A DNA stretch of 64,000 nucleotides from Acidiluteibacter sp965660325 (GCA_965660325.1 CBFHZL010000002.1:10070-74069); one strand, 5' to 3'. Shown: positions 35,168 through 44,116, numbered from the stretch's first letter. The notes: generated by a model from the sequence alone, not told the origin. A program made the numbers and translations.

Positions 35168-37246
35168 TTAAGCGTTGTTATTCTCTTCTGTTACTTTTTT
35201 AGTTTCTTCTTTTTCCTTCTTTTTAGCTTCTTCTGCTTCCGCCTTAGCTTTTTCTGCTTCTGCTAATTCTTTGCTCGATTCTTTATCTGCAATAATTTGC
35301 TCTAGTTGTTTCTTTTCTTCTCTTTCTGCGTCAAAGTCGGCAGGTCGTTTTCCAAAGATATTTTCAACATCCTCTTTAAAAATAACCTCTTTTTCTAACA
35401 GTAATTCTGCCAACTGAGTCAGCTCCGCTTTGTGCTCGGTTAAAATTTCTTTTGTTCGTTTGTAAGCAGCTTCAATCATCTTGCTTACTTCCTCATCAAT
35501 CATCTCACCAGTTTTCTCACTGTAAGGTTTGCTAAAGCTGTACTCACTTTGTCCGGTAGAATCGTAATAACTTCTATTACCAATCTTTTCATTCAGCCCG
35601 TATACAGATACCATCGCATAAGCTTGTTTGGTTATTTTTTCCAAATCGCTCAATGCGCCGGTAGAAATTTTACCAAATATTACTTCTTCTGCAGCTCTTC
35701 CACCTAAAGCAGCGCACATTTCATCCATCAATTGCTCGGTAGTAGTGATCTGACGTTCTTCCGGCAAGTACCATGCAGCTCCGAGAGATCTTCCTCTTGG
35801 TACGATGGTAACTTTTACCAATGGATTAGCGTATTTTACCAACCAGCTTACGGAAGCATGTCCTGCTTCGTGAAACGCAATTACTTTTTTCTCTTCGCTA
35901 GTGATGATTTTATTTTTCTTTTCTAAACCACCGATAACACGGTCTATCGCATCCAAGAAGTCTTGTTGATCAATTGACTTTTTATCTCTTCTTGCTGCAA
36001 TTAGGGCTGCTTCATTACAGATGTTTGCAATGTCTGCCCCTGAGAAACCTGGGGTTTGTTTTGAAAGGAAGTCGATGTCTACAGAGTTCCCAATTTTTAA
36101 TGGCTTCACATGTACTTTGAAGATTTGCTTTCGCTCACTTAATTCAGGTAAGTCAACTGAAATTTGTCGGTCAAATCGACCTGGACGAAGCAATGCACGA
36201 TCCAAAATTTCCGCTCGGTTGGTTGCCCCTAAAATAATAATTCCAGAGTTACTCCCAAAACCGTCCATCTCTGTTAGCAATTGATTTAACGTGTTTTCTC
36301 TCTCGTCATTCGATCCTTGCGAAGTGCCTTTTCCTCTTGCGCGTCCTATGGCATCAATTTCATCAATAAAAATGATAGCAGGTGCTTTTTCTTTTGCTTG
36401 TTTAAACAAATCTCTAACTCTTGATGCACCTACACCCACAAACATTTCTACAAAATCAGATCCCGAAAGACTGAAGAATGGAACTTGAGCTTCTCCGGCT
36501 ACCGCTTTCGCTAACAATGTTTTTCCCGTTCCTGGAGGTCCTACCAATAATGCACCTTTTGGGATTTTCGCACCGAGTTCGGTATATTTCTTAGGATTCT
36601 TTAAGAACTCAACGATTTCTTGAATCTCTACTTTTGCTTCATCTAAGCCTGCTACGTCATTAAAGGAAACCTTTACATTTTTTTCTTTGTCAAATAGCGT
36701 TGCTTTTGATTTACCAATGTTGAAGATTTGTCCACCGGGACCGCCGGCACCTCCTGACATACGTCGCATGATAAATACCCACAAACCAATCATGATGATG
36801 ATCGGAAGTACCCAACTTAAAATTTCTCCTGTCCAATTCTTACGTTGATCGTACTCAGGATTCACCTGCGCAGCTTCTGGTAGGTCTTGTTGCACGCGGT
36901 TAAGGTCTCTACTAAATTGATCAACAGAACCAATGGAAAGGTAGAATTGAGGAGAATTTGCATTACTAAAAGTTCCCTTTTTCAGATCTTTATACTTTTC
37001 AGACTCTAGCGCCTCTTTGGTTAAAAATATTTCTACGGTAAGTTCATTATTGACAACCACTAATCGGCTGATTTCTTGCTCTTCAAGCATTTCGTTAACG
37101 AATCTATCCCAAGTGACTTTTTGCGCTCCAGAACTGTAACTAAACAGGTTCAATGCGATCAAAAGCACACCTATGGTGACGTAGATCCAATAGAAATTAA
37201 ATTGCTTTTTGGGTTGTTTTCCTTTCGGAGTTTTTTTATTTGCCAT
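35168..37246 (-). CDS. ftsH: ATP-dependent zinc metalloprotease FtsH
   Basis: 692 residues. Two N-terminal membrane segments (about 20-37 and 146-163) flank a periplasmic domain. AAA Walker A is GPPGTGKT (236-243), and IIFIDEIDAIGRARG is Walker B plus second region of homology. The protease motif is HEAGH with H459, E460, H463. The tail past 650 is a Lys/Glu/Ala coiled-coil-like segment. Inner-membrane quality-control protease that degrades misfolded membrane proteins and, in E. coli, LpxC. Its place before cdsA and psd fits coupling of membrane proteolysis with lipid synthesis. Confidence 0.97.
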   Translation of the reverse strand: MANKKTPKGKQPKKQFNFYWIYVTIGVLLIALNLFSYSSGAQKVTWDRFVNEMLEEQEISRLVVVNNELTVEIFLTKEALESEKYKDLKKGTFSNANSPQFYLSIGSVDQFSRDLNRVQQDLPEAAQVNPEYDQRKNWTGEILSWVLPIIIMIGLWVFIMRRMSGGAGGPGGQIFNIGKSKATLFDKEKNVKVSFNDVAGLDEAKVEIQEIVEFLKNPKKYTELGAKIPKGALLVGPPGTGKTLLAKAVAGEAQVPFFSLSGSDFVEMFVGVGASRVRDLFKQAKEKAPAIIFIDEIDAIGRARGKGTSQGSNDERENTLNQLLTEMDGFGSNSGIIILGATNRAEILDRALLRPGRFDRQISVDLPELSERKQIFKVHVKPLKIGNSVDIDFLSKQTPGFSGADIANICNEAALIAARRDKKSIDQQDFLDAIDRVIGGLEKKNKIITSEEKKVIAFHEAGHASVSWLVKYANPLVKVTIVPRGRSLGAAWYLPEERQITTTEQLMDEMCAALGGRAAEEVIFGKISTGALSDLEKITKQAYAMVSVYGLNEKIGNRSYYDSTGQSEYSFSKPYSEKTGEMIDEEVSKMIEAAYKRTKEILTEHKAELTQLAELLLEKEVIFKEDVENIFGKRPADFDAEREEKKQLEQIIADKESSKELAEAEKAKAEAEEAKKKEKEETKKVTEENNNA

Positions 37247-37282
37247 TTCGTAAGAAAAAAATATTCAGGTTGAAAAGTGTAG

Positions 37283-37660
37283 TTAATTAATCGATGGAAT
37301 GTTGGTGATTTCTGCATCTGCCCAAAGACCTTCTATATTGAAAAAGTCTCTTGTCTCTTTTTGGAATATGTGAACGACAACGTTTACATAGTCCATTAAA
37401 ATCCATTCCGCATTATCAGTTCCTTCTACGTGCCACGCTTTCTCTCCAAGGGATTCTTTTACTTCTTTTTCAATAGAATCTTTAATTGCAGAAACTTGTG
37501 TGTTTGATGTTCCATCGCAGATAACAAAATAGTCGGTAACTGCTGCATCTATATTTTTAAGGTTCAAACAAACAATGTTGTCTCCTTTTTTCTCTTGTAT
37601 TGCTCGTACAATGTTATCAGTCAATAATTGCGATTCGTCTATAATCGTTTTTTTAGCCAT
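37283..37660 (-). CDS. rsfS: Ribosome silencing factor RsfS
   Basis: 125 residues. The family core includes DIVCLNLKN-like strand NIVCLNLKNIDAA, YFVICDGTSNTQVSAI, and WILMDYVNVVVHIFQKETR. RsfS binds ribosomal protein uL14 and blocks subunit joining in starvation. It is the first gene of the operon with ftsH, a DUF2007 gene, cdsA and psd, and has a promoter match. A diverging birA gene starts 83 bases away. Confidence 0.93.
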   Translation of the reverse strand: MAKKTIIDESQLLTDNIVRAIQEKKGDNIVCLNLKNIDAAVTDYFVICDGTSNTQVSAIKDSIEKEVKESLGEKAWHVEGTDNAEWILMDYVNVVVHIFQKETRDFFNIEGLWADAEITNIPSIN

Positions 37661-37682
37661 TCTTGTGTTTAAATTAATGGAA

Positions 37683-37690
37683 CAAAAGTA
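37683..37690 (-). promoter_or_regulatory. Promoter -7 element of the rsfS-psd operon
   Basis: Minus-strand TACTTTTG, an exact TAnnTTTG match, 23 bases before the rsfS ATG. Confidence 0.55.
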
Positions 37691-37743
37691 ACGAATTAAT
37701 GTTGAGAAACGCTTAATATTGCTGTTTACAAATCCTTTGTTTT

Positions 37744-38499
37744 ATGATAGATAGACAAATCTTTGGGCGCCAACTATTAGAATTTGATGAAGTTGATTCA
37801 ACTAATCTGATCGCTCAAGACTTGTTAAAAAATCAAAAAGTAACTGAGGGAGCTGTAATTACTGCTAATTATCAAGCTCAGGGTCGTGGGCAAATGGGCA
37901 CTAGCTGGATTTCTACTAAAGACCAAAACCTCTTGATGAGTTTGGTTTTATCCCCATCTTTTTTGCCTATAGATCAGCAATTTTACCTTAGTAAAATAGT
38001 GGCTATTGGCTTGGTGTTGTCCATTCAGCAACTTGGTATTCCTTGTGCAAAAATTAAATGGCCTAATGATATTTATGTGGGCTCAAAGAAGGTATGCGGA
38101 ATCTTGATTGAAAATAACTTACGAGGTCAGCGAATTGAATCGTCTGTAGTCGGTGTTGGCCTGAATGTCAATCAGGATGATTTTGGTATTTATGAGGAAG
38201 CTTCGTCCTCTCTCAAATTGTTACTTGGTAAATCCTTTTATCTTAATGAAATTCGGGATTTGTTTCTAGCAGAATTGACCATTTGGTATCAACGATTAAA
38301 AGAAAATGAATTCCAATTAGTCGATCAGATTTATCATGAAAATCTACTTTATTTCAACGATTGGGCCATGTACGAAATAGATGGCAGCCAATTCTTGAGG
38401 AAAATAACAGAAGTCAATGCCTCAGGAAACCTTTGTTTAGATTCGGTGGAGGGTGAAAAAGAAACGTACGGAATGAAAGGGCTTAAGTTTATAATTTAA
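37744..38499 (+). CDS. birA: Biotin-[acetyl-CoA-carboxylase] ligase
   Basis: 251 residues. The biotinoyl-AMP site is GRGQMGTSW (47-55), KWPNDI (105-110) and KKVCGILIE (115-123). The reaction activates biotin with ATP and attaches it to the BCCP lysine of acetyl-CoA carboxylase. It lacks the N-terminal winged helix of E. coli BirA, so it is a ligase only, not a repressor. Its 3' end overlaps the convergent SRPBCC gene by 11 bases. Confidence 0.93.
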   Translation: MIDRQIFGRQLLEFDEVDSTNLIAQDLLKNQKVTEGAVITANYQAQGRGQMGTSWISTKDQNLLMSLVLSPSFLPIDQQFYLSKIVAIGLVLSIQQLGIPCAKIKWPNDIYVGSKKVCGILIENNLRGQRIESSVVGVGLNVNQDDFGIYEEASSSLKLLLGKSFYLNEIRDLFLAELTIWYQRLKENEFQLVDQIYHENLLYFNDWAMYEIDGSQFLRKITEVNASGNLCLDSVEGEKETYGMKGLKFII

Positions 38500-38890
38500 G
38501 CTCACCTACTTTCTCTGTCAGCATGTTAAAGAAGTTAGTGAGTGGTTTTTCAACCATGATTTTCATGAATGGATTGACATCTCCATCAAACACCATTTTA
38601 GCTTTTGCATTTGCTTCGTCAACTGCTTCGATGAAAATATTCAATTTGAATTTGAATGGTGCTTTGCCAAATGACTCGATATTGATTTCGTTCAGAGGTT
38701 TGCGCTCAGTAACTTTTAGCCCAATCGTAGCCATTCCTTTTATCCCAAATTGACAACTGTCAACATCTGATTGCCACTTCTCAATTTTACCTTCAGGCAT
38801 CAACTGCTCAAGATTGTTTAAGTCAGCTAAAAACTGATATACTGCTTCTTGATTGTTGGGTGTATTTACGGTTGCTGTTTCTATAATCAT
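38489..38890 (-). CDS. SRPBCC (START/polyketide cyclase-like) domain protein
   Basis: 133 residues. The order of strands (ETATVNTPNNQEAVYQFL at the start, then IKGMATIGLKVTERKP, FKFKLNIFIEAV and a C-terminal helix FFNMLTEKVGEL) fits the SRPBCC hydrophobic-pocket fold. Ligand unknown. It follows pyrE by 6 bases on the minus strand and is probably co-transcribed with it, while overlapping birA tail to tail. Confidence 0.7.
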   Translation of the reverse strand: MIIETATVNTPNNQEAVYQFLADLNNLEQLMPEGKIEKWQSDVDSCQFGIKGMATIGLKVTERKPLNEINIESFGKAPFKFKLNIFIEAVDEANAKAKMVFDGDVNPFMKIMVEKPLTNFFNMLTEKVGELKL

Positions 38891-38896
38891 CTGGTG

Positions 38897-39538
38897 TTAT
38901 TTTTTCCATTCTGAAGGGTTTGCCCTCCATTCTTTTAATGAGGCCACATCTTCTTGCTTTATGTATGAAGTCTCTACTGCTATTTCCAATAGATGCTCAT
39001 AATCTGTCAGTGTTTCTAAAGCACAGTTGTACTTTTCGAAATTCTTTTTTGCTACGTCGAATCCATATGTAAAAATCGCTACCATTCCGATTACTTCTGC
39101 ACCAAAATTTCGCAATGCATCTACTGCTTTAAGGCTGCTCATTCCTGAGGAAATTAAGTCTTCAATAACGACTACCTTTTGACCTTTTTCAATAGCGCCT
39201 TCAATTTGATTTTGCAATCCATGTCCTTTTGATGAGGAACGAACATAAATCATCGGTAAATCCATTTCCTGTGCAATTAATGCAGCTTGTGCTATTCCAC
39301 CTGTTGCTACTCCTGCAATTACATCAGGCGATCCAAATGCTTCTCTGATTTTTTCTACATACTGTTGGCGAATATAAGTTCTGATCGGTGGGTAGGACAG
39401 CGTTTTTCTGTTATCGCAGTAGATTGGCGATTTCCATCCAGAGGCCCAAGTAAACGGCTCTGCATTGTTGAGTTTAATTGCTTTTATTTGCAATAGAAAT
39501 TCGGCTACTTTTAGGGCCGTGTCATTCGTAACATCCAT
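38897..39538 (-). CDS. pyrE: Orotate phosphoribosyltransferase
   Basis: 213 residues. The PRPP-binding motif is VVVIEDLISSGMSS (about 121-134), and FTWASGWKSPIYCDNR plus YVRSSSKGHGLQNQIEG are typical of PyrE. Reaction: orotate plus PRPP to OMP in pyrimidine synthesis. The start codon lies only about 5 bases from a TACATTTG element, so the mRNA may be leaderless or nearly so. It diverges from the Nudix gene, whose ATG is about 8 bases away. Confidence 0.95.
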   Translation of the reverse strand: MDVTNDTALKVAEFLLQIKAIKLNNAEPFTWASGWKSPIYCDNRKTLSYPPIRTYIRQQYVEKIREAFGSPDVIAGVATGGIAQAALIAQEMDLPMIYVRSSSKGHGLQNQIEGAIEKGQKVVVIEDLISSGMSSLKAVDALRNFGAEVIGMVAIFTYGFDVAKKNFEKYNCALETLTDYEHLLEIAVETSYIKQEDVASLKEWRANPSEWKK

Positions 39539-39542
39539 GCCG

Positions 39543-39550
39543 CAAATGTA
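39543..39550 (-). promoter_or_regulatory. Promoter -7 element of pyrE
   Basis: Minus-strand TACATTTG, an exact TAnnTTTG match, ends only 4 bases before the pyrE ATG. It overlaps the first codons of the divergent Nudix gene. Confidence 0.4.
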
Positions 39551-40154
39551 TCAAGTTTTTATCAATCAATCTTCCATTACTTTTCAACAACAAATGGAAA
39601 ATGAAAATTTATTTTCTGCTTATAATAATTTGTATGTTAGTAAGGTAAGTCAGGTGTTGTCTATTTTTAATCGGCTTGAAAATGTGCATAAATCTACAGA
39701 TTTGATCTTGCACATCGATAACCTAGATGCCTTATGGGAGGAGCTGCTTAAAACAATAACAGTTGTGGAGGCAGCAGGAGGGATAGTGAACAATGAAATG
39801 GGGGAGCTTTTGTTTATCCTCAGAAATGGAAAATGGGACTTACCGAAAGGAAAAGTGGAGAATGGTGAGGCTATTTCAGTAGCTGCTGTTCGCGAAGTAG
39901 AAGAGGAGTGTGGTGTGAATAATGTGACACTTGGTGCTGCATTACCCACTACTTACCATATTTATTGGTTGAATGGAGAGTTGATTTTAAAACCAACTTA
40001 CTGGTATTCGATGTCGCTATCAGGAAATCAGAAGTTGGTACCCCAAACAGAAGAGGGGATAGTCGAGGTCAAGTGGGTAAATTCAGAGCATCTAGGACCG
40101 ATCTTCGACAACACTTACGCCTCAATTGCACATTTACTTCGTCAAGTTGTGTAA
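39546..40154 (+). CDS. Nudix hydrolase
   Basis: 202 residues from the ATG at 39546; the frame is open further upstream across the pyrE start, which I reject. The complete Nudix box G-x5-E-x7-REVEEECGV lies at about 102-124 (GKVENGEAISVAAVREVEEE). This hydrolyses a nucleoside diphosphate linked to some moiety; the substrate is unknown. The N-terminal 70 residues are of a Bacteroidota-typical type. Its 3' end overlaps the TlpA-like gene by 21 bases. Confidence 0.85.
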   Translation: MYQVFINQSSITFQQQMENENLFSAYNNLYVSKVSQVLSIFNRLENVHKSTDLILHIDNLDALWEELLKTITVVEAAGGIVNNEMGELLFILRNGKWDLPKGKVENGEAISVAAVREVEEECGVNNVTLGAALPTTYHIYWLNGELILKPTYWYSMSLSGNQKLVPQTEEGIVEVKWVNSEHLGPIFDNTYASIAHLLRQVV

Positions 40155-41504
40155 ATATAATTCTACACCAGAATCATCCGGTGGTAACGCTTGATTGGTT
40201 ACGATTACACCCTCTGGGTTTATTACAATATAAGAAGGTATCGTTTTGATCTGATAATTTTCTTTTACTGTATAGTCGTTTCCATAGTGGAGAACTGTCC
40301 ATGGGTAATTGTATTGGTTGACTGCATTTTTAAAGTCTGCCGGATTGTCATCGATATTGATACTGACAAAGGCAATTTTATCTCCATGTCTTTTTGCTAA
40401 AACACGTATAATTTGCATCTGCTTCATTGCAATTAAATTCCACGATGCCCAAAAGCTTAAATACACATATTTTCCTCGAAAATCAGTAAGAGAAACGAGT
40501 TGGTCTTCGTGATTGTATAATTCGAATAGTGGTGCCTTTACTTCTTTTCCGTAATAGCTTAGCTTTGTAAGGATATTGGATGCAATGAGTTGATTCTGTT
40601 CGTTTTTTCCTTTTTCCCTTATTTGTTTAAGAATATCCAGAGCACTTTTCTGATTAAAAATACCATCGAAGTATACAGCATACAATCCATTGATCAAATA
40701 CAACTCTGCAAACGCATCATTATCGTGATTTAATTCTTTTTTAAGCAATTCAAGTGCTTGCGGAAGATCATTTTCTAATGTTAGGTATTTTAATAGTTCA
40801 GAACCTTCTGATCCAAGAATTAATCGTTTGAACGAATTGTCGAAGAATTGATTAAAAAAGTAAACATATTCCTTATTAGAATAAATAATGGGGCGGTTGA
40901 CAAGATACGTTTGATTGAGTTGCTTTTTACTAAAATAAGCAGCATCTTTTAGCCCTGCGCAGGTATATTCTACATAGGTTTTGACGTATGGATGTTGGTT
41001 ATACATCTCTTTTGAGGTAACATTGGATACAAATTGCTCAACAGCGGACTCACCCTGCTTACGTGCAAGTAATACTGCATTGGCTTCAAAGAAATCGCTG
41101 TACTCTTTGTTGAATCGCTTAATTAACTGATTGATGTCTGTTGATTGGGGAAAGCTAAATTTTAATGTTAACTCCTTATCGTATATCTTGCTTCTATTCC
41201 ATTTTTCATCAAAGCTTAAGTGAATGTTGTAGACGCTACCTTCTTCGATGTAAAAGGTGACCGATTTATCTTCTATTGTTAACTTGGCTTGCTGCACACC
41301 TTCTATAGCTGACGAAAGTTGAAATGATTCTCCGTCAATACGCGCAGTTCCGATTTTACGCTCGGTAGTTGTAAAATAGTCATCGACTACGGTTAATCGA
41401 ATGGTCTTTCCATCAAAACCTTTAATGGTTCCTTTAATTACTGCATCACTTGCTGATGCCATAAAGATGGAAAGAGTGAAAAGTATAAAAAGTGTAAATC
41501 GCAT
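40134..41504 (-). CDS. TlpA-like thioredoxin-fold protein with DUF4369-like N-terminus, no CxxC
   Basis: 456 residues with a signal peptide (cleavage about residue 18). Residues 20-120 resemble DUF4369 (a beta-sandwich that precedes TlpA domains in Bacteroidota: VIKGTIKGFDGKTIRL). The C-terminal third is a thioredoxin/AhpC-TSA fold: SLTDFRGKYVYLSFWASWN, HGDKIAFVSINIDD, IKTIPSYIVINPEG. The usual WCxxC is replaced by W355-N-L-I-A, so both redox cysteines are absent. It cannot be a disulphide reductase; a binding role is more likely. It is the last gene after coaD (9-base gap). Confidence 0.8.
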   Translation of the reverse strand: MRFTLFILFTLSIFMASASDAVIKGTIKGFDGKTIRLTVVDDYFTTTERKIGTARIDGESFQLSSAIEGVQQAKLTIEDKSVTFYIEEGSVYNIHLSFDEKWNRSKIYDKELTLKFSFPQSTDINQLIKRFNKEYSDFFEANAVLLARKQGESAVEQFVSNVTSKEMYNQHPYVKTYVEYTCAGLKDAAYFSKKQLNQTYLVNRPIIYSNKEYVYFFNQFFDNSFKRLILGSEGSELLKYLTLENDLPQALELLKKELNHDNDAFAELYLINGLYAVYFDGIFNQKSALDILKQIREKGKNEQNQLIASNILTKLSYYGKEVKAPLFELYNHEDQLVSLTDFRGKYVYLSFWASWNLIAMKQMQIIRVLAKRHGDKIAFVSINIDDNPADFKNAVNQYNYPWTVLHYGNDYTVKENYQIKTIPSYIVINPEGVIVTNQALPPDDSGVELYLHNLTK

Positions 41505-41513
41505 AAGGTTAAA

Positions 41514-41972
41514 TCAAATGTCGAATGGTAAGAATTGGTTTGGGTTTCCTCCGTTCCGAATAATATCACGTACAATTGATGAATTTATTGCAGCCAGCTC
41601 AGGATCGGTAAATAAAAATACCGTTTCAATTGCTGGGTTCATTTTTTTGTTCATTTGGGCTATGGACTTTTCAAACTCAAAATCAAGGGTATTCCTTAAT
41701 CCTCTAATTATCGTGGATGCACCTATTTTTTTGCAAAAATCGATTGTTAAACCCTCATAGGTTTCTACCGTCACCTGATTTAACTGCTGTGTTGCAGTTT
41801 TGATTTGCTGTACCCTTTCAGAGACCTCAAAAAAACCACTCGCTTTGGTACTATTGTAACCTACGGCTACGATAACTCGGTCAAATAATGGTAATGAACG
41901 TTCAATGATATCAAGGTGACCTTTGGTGATTGGGTCAAAAGAACCTGGAAAAATAGCTATTCTCATATCCAT
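41514..41972 (-). CDS. coaD: Pantetheine-phosphate adenylyltransferase
   Basis: 152 residues. FPGSFDPITKGHLDI carries the nucleotidyltransferase HxGH-like motif (KGH), and TIIRGLRNTLDFEFE with NKKMNPAIETVFL are CoaD signatures. Reaction: 4'-phosphopantetheine plus ATP to dephospho-CoA. Start is ATG at 41972 or the second ATG two codons later, which gives the more common MRIAIFPG terminus. It lies 5 bases after rsmD and 9 bases before the TlpA-like gene in one operon. Confidence 0.95.
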   Translation of the reverse strand: MDMRIAIFPGSFDPITKGHLDIIERSLPLFDRVIVAVGYNSTKASGFFEVSERVQQIKTATQQLNQVTVETYEGLTIDFCKKIGASTIIRGLRNTLDFEFEKSIAQMNKKMNPAIETVFLFTDPELAAINSSIVRDIIRNGGNPNQFLPFDI

Positions 41973-41977
41973 TTAAT

Positions 41978-42511
41978 TTAATGTTGAAAGAGGCTAAAGT
42001 GTACATTCCCAAATTTACGGGTTAAAATCAAGCGTGGATGATTTTCGTAACTTATATCTTTTGGATGCTCCATAATAAAGATGCCATTTGGTTTTAACAA
42101 ATCTCCTCTAAAAATTTCATCTGGTAACTCCTCGCTGCCTTTTATTCCATATGGAGGGTCTGCGAAGATAACGTCAAATGATCCGAGCGGCTTTTTTACA
42201 GCGGCGAAAATATCGCTTCTAATTACTCTTATTTGGTCAAAGTTCAATTCTTCAGCTGTCTTCCTGATAAAGTTGATACAACCTCTATCTTGATCAATAG
42301 ATAAAATTGTATTTGCTTCCCTAGAAGCAAACTCAAAGGAAATATTTCCTGTCCCTGCGCATAGGTCCAATACATCGATGCCTTCAAAGTCGATTCTGCT
42401 GTTTAGCATATTAAACAGTCCTTCTTTAGCAAAGTCTGTTGTAGGTCTTACCGGAAGGTTTTTGGGAGCTGTTAGACGCTTTCCTTTGTATATTCCACTA
42501 ATTATGCGCAC
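41978..42511 (-). CDS. rsmD: 16S rRNA (guanine966-N2)-methyltransferase
   Basis: 177 residues. RIISGIYKGKRL, RPTTDFAKEGLFNML, the SAM motif VLDLCAGTGNISFE and the catalytic DVIFADPPYG are diagnostic for RsmD. It methylates guanine 966 (E. coli numbering) of 16S rRNA. The start overlaps the DUF3822 gene by 10 bases, and coaD follows, an rsmD-coaD pairing that is common in bacteria. Confidence 0.94.
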   Translation of the reverse strand: MRIISGIYKGKRLTAPKNLPVRPTTDFAKEGLFNMLNSRIDFEGIDVLDLCAGTGNISFEFASREANTILSIDQDRGCINFIRKTAEELNFDQIRVIRSDIFAAVKKPLGSFDVIFADPPYGIKGSEELPDEIFRGDLLKPNGIFIMEHPKDISYENHPRLILTRKFGNVHFSLFQH

Positions 42512-43359
42512 AAGTATTGTTGAATTAAAAGGTGATATTGATGTGATAATAAACCTTTAACTGGTTGAACATATTGAACTGCTGTGGGCCATTCGGCCAA
42601 CGACAGTGTATTAATATAGTTGTATAACAGTTTATATACGTTGCTTTCTTTTTGTATGTTGCCCATTAAGAGTACAGTAGTGTCGTTTTGACTAAATTCA
42701 AGCTGTTCCATTACATACAATAAATAATAGATGACATCTTCAGATGTTTTGTAGTCAAAGCTGTTCATTAGTTGAATCTGCTCATCTTTAACCGCAACAA
42801 TATCAATACTTTTTCGATTGAATTGAAGAAATGCAGCAGGTTTTTTTAATTGTTGATGCGCAGCCGCTTCTATTTGTATTGAGGCTTGATGAAGCAGCTT
42901 GACACCTGGATACTGTTTACTAATTACGTTGTAAATGTCTTTATTTAGCGAAAAGCAGTTTATAATCTCTGATTTTATGAGTCGGTTGTATAGCAGACTG
43001 TTTGAGTGTTGACTCCCCATATTGATTGATAGGTAGTCCTCGATTCGCTCCTCTTGGAAAAGTGCTGAAGGGATAAGGGTGTTTTTACTTGCTGAAAATG
43101 CAGCACTAACCGACTTAAATGTTCCTTGGAGCCACTTATCACCTGAAACTACCTCTTCAAAAAATGTTTCAACCGTTTGCTCGGTGTTGCTTGGCATCAC
43201 ATATTCTGCAACGCCAATATAGGTTTGTGCCTTTAGATGAAAAAGGGCAAAACAAAAACCATCTATGCTAATTTGCAGCGATAGATGGTAATTGATTTTT
43301 GAGTCGTCTATTTTAGACTGATCAAATTGATGTAATACAGGCTTATGCTTTCCTGCCAT
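42502..43359 (-). CDS. DUF3822 family protein
   Basis: 285 residues. Recognised by place and pattern as the DUF3822 family found before rsmD in Bacteroidota. The segments FCFALFHLKAQTYIG, ALFQEERIEDYL, AAFLQFNRKSIDIVAV and TTVLLMGN suggest an actin/ASKHA-like two-lobed fold (inference), as in PilM/FtsA relatives. No nucleotide-binding motif is clear. It follows the N-anchored hypothetical gene by 11 bases and overlaps rsmD. Confidence 0.78.
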   Translation of the reverse strand: MAGKHKPVLHQFDQSKIDDSKINYHLSLQISIDGFCFALFHLKAQTYIGVAEYVMPSNTEQTVETFFEEVVSGDKWLQGTFKSVSAAFSASKNTLIPSALFQEERIEDYLSINMGSQHSNSLLYNRLIKSEIINCFSLNKDIYNVISKQYPGVKLLHQASIQIEAAAHQQLKKPAAFLQFNRKSIDIVAVKDEQIQLMNSFDYKTSEDVIYYLLYVMEQLEFSQNDTTVLLMGNIQKESNVYKLLYNYINTLSLAEWPTAVQYVQPVKGLLSHQYHLLIQQYLCA

Positions 43360-43370
43360 ATGCTATAAAA

Positions 43371-43952
43371 TTATTCCCAGTTTCCGCTGGTTGTTGGATC
43401 TTCCATTGATCCTACTTTCAAGTCTTTTTCTAAGTCGATGTTTTCGTTTTTAGTATTCATCCCTTTTAGGAACTGTCCATATTTAGCCGAAACCTCAAAA
43501 ACGTTTACATTGACTTTGTTCTTCTCTATTTTAGCAGCATCAATTTTAAATTCTTCACCATCAGAGAATGGAATGTATTTTAGTGAATCGATATTAACAC
43601 CTGTAAGGACAGTGTCAATTACTGCCATCATAGAAGTATCACGGCTAACAATACCCATTTCTACTGCCTGCTGTTCAGTTAGTGAATCAGGTACAGTACC
43701 AATGGCTTTAATCAATGATATGGAATCGTATTTAACGAAGTTCAACAACTCATCAAATGTTTTTGCATAACGCTTTTTCTCTGCTTTAAATTCTGTCTGT
43801 GCAGTTCTAATGTCAATTAGTTTATCCACTACAATTGCTTGTCGATAACCTAATTTTTCTTCAAAAACAATTCGACTATTTACACTGTCATAAACAAGGT
43901 AAGCAAGGACAACTGCCGCCACTAAAAGTAATGCTTGAATCGCGATCTTCAT
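43371..43952 (-). CDS. Conserved-looking membrane-anchored hypothetical protein
   Basis: 193 residues. One N-terminal membrane segment (about 5-22) leaves the rest in the periplasm (N-in topology). Residues 30-75 (RQAIVVDKLIDIRTAQTEF) are helical, with the look of a type IV pilin-like or coiled-coil neck, followed by a charged beta region. No family recognised. It is the first gene of the operon with DUF3822, rsmD, coaD and the TlpA-like gene, so it may partner DUF3822, as PilN partners PilM (a speculation from topology and order only). Confidence 0.6.
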   Translation of the reverse strand: MKIAIQALLLVAAVVLAYLVYDSVNSRIVFEEKLGYRQAIVVDKLIDIRTAQTEFKAEKKRYAKTFDELLNFVKYDSISLIKAIGTVPDSLTEQQAVEMGIVSRDTSMMAVIDTVLTGVNIDSLKYIPFSDGEEFKIDAAKIEKNKVNVNVFEVSAKYGQFLKGMNTKNENIDLEKDLKVGSMEDPTTSGNWE

Positions 43953-44116
43953 TTCTTATTTGTATTTATCTGTTATGTTCGTTTAGCTGCTAAAAGTAAG
44001 CAGAAAGCTTTTCTCAAAGCCCTACAAAACTACAATTTTTTATGGTGAGTTAAAATTAATAAATCATTAATACTTCTCTTACCTTTATCATCTGTTTACT
44101 AAACTAAAATGCTTTA

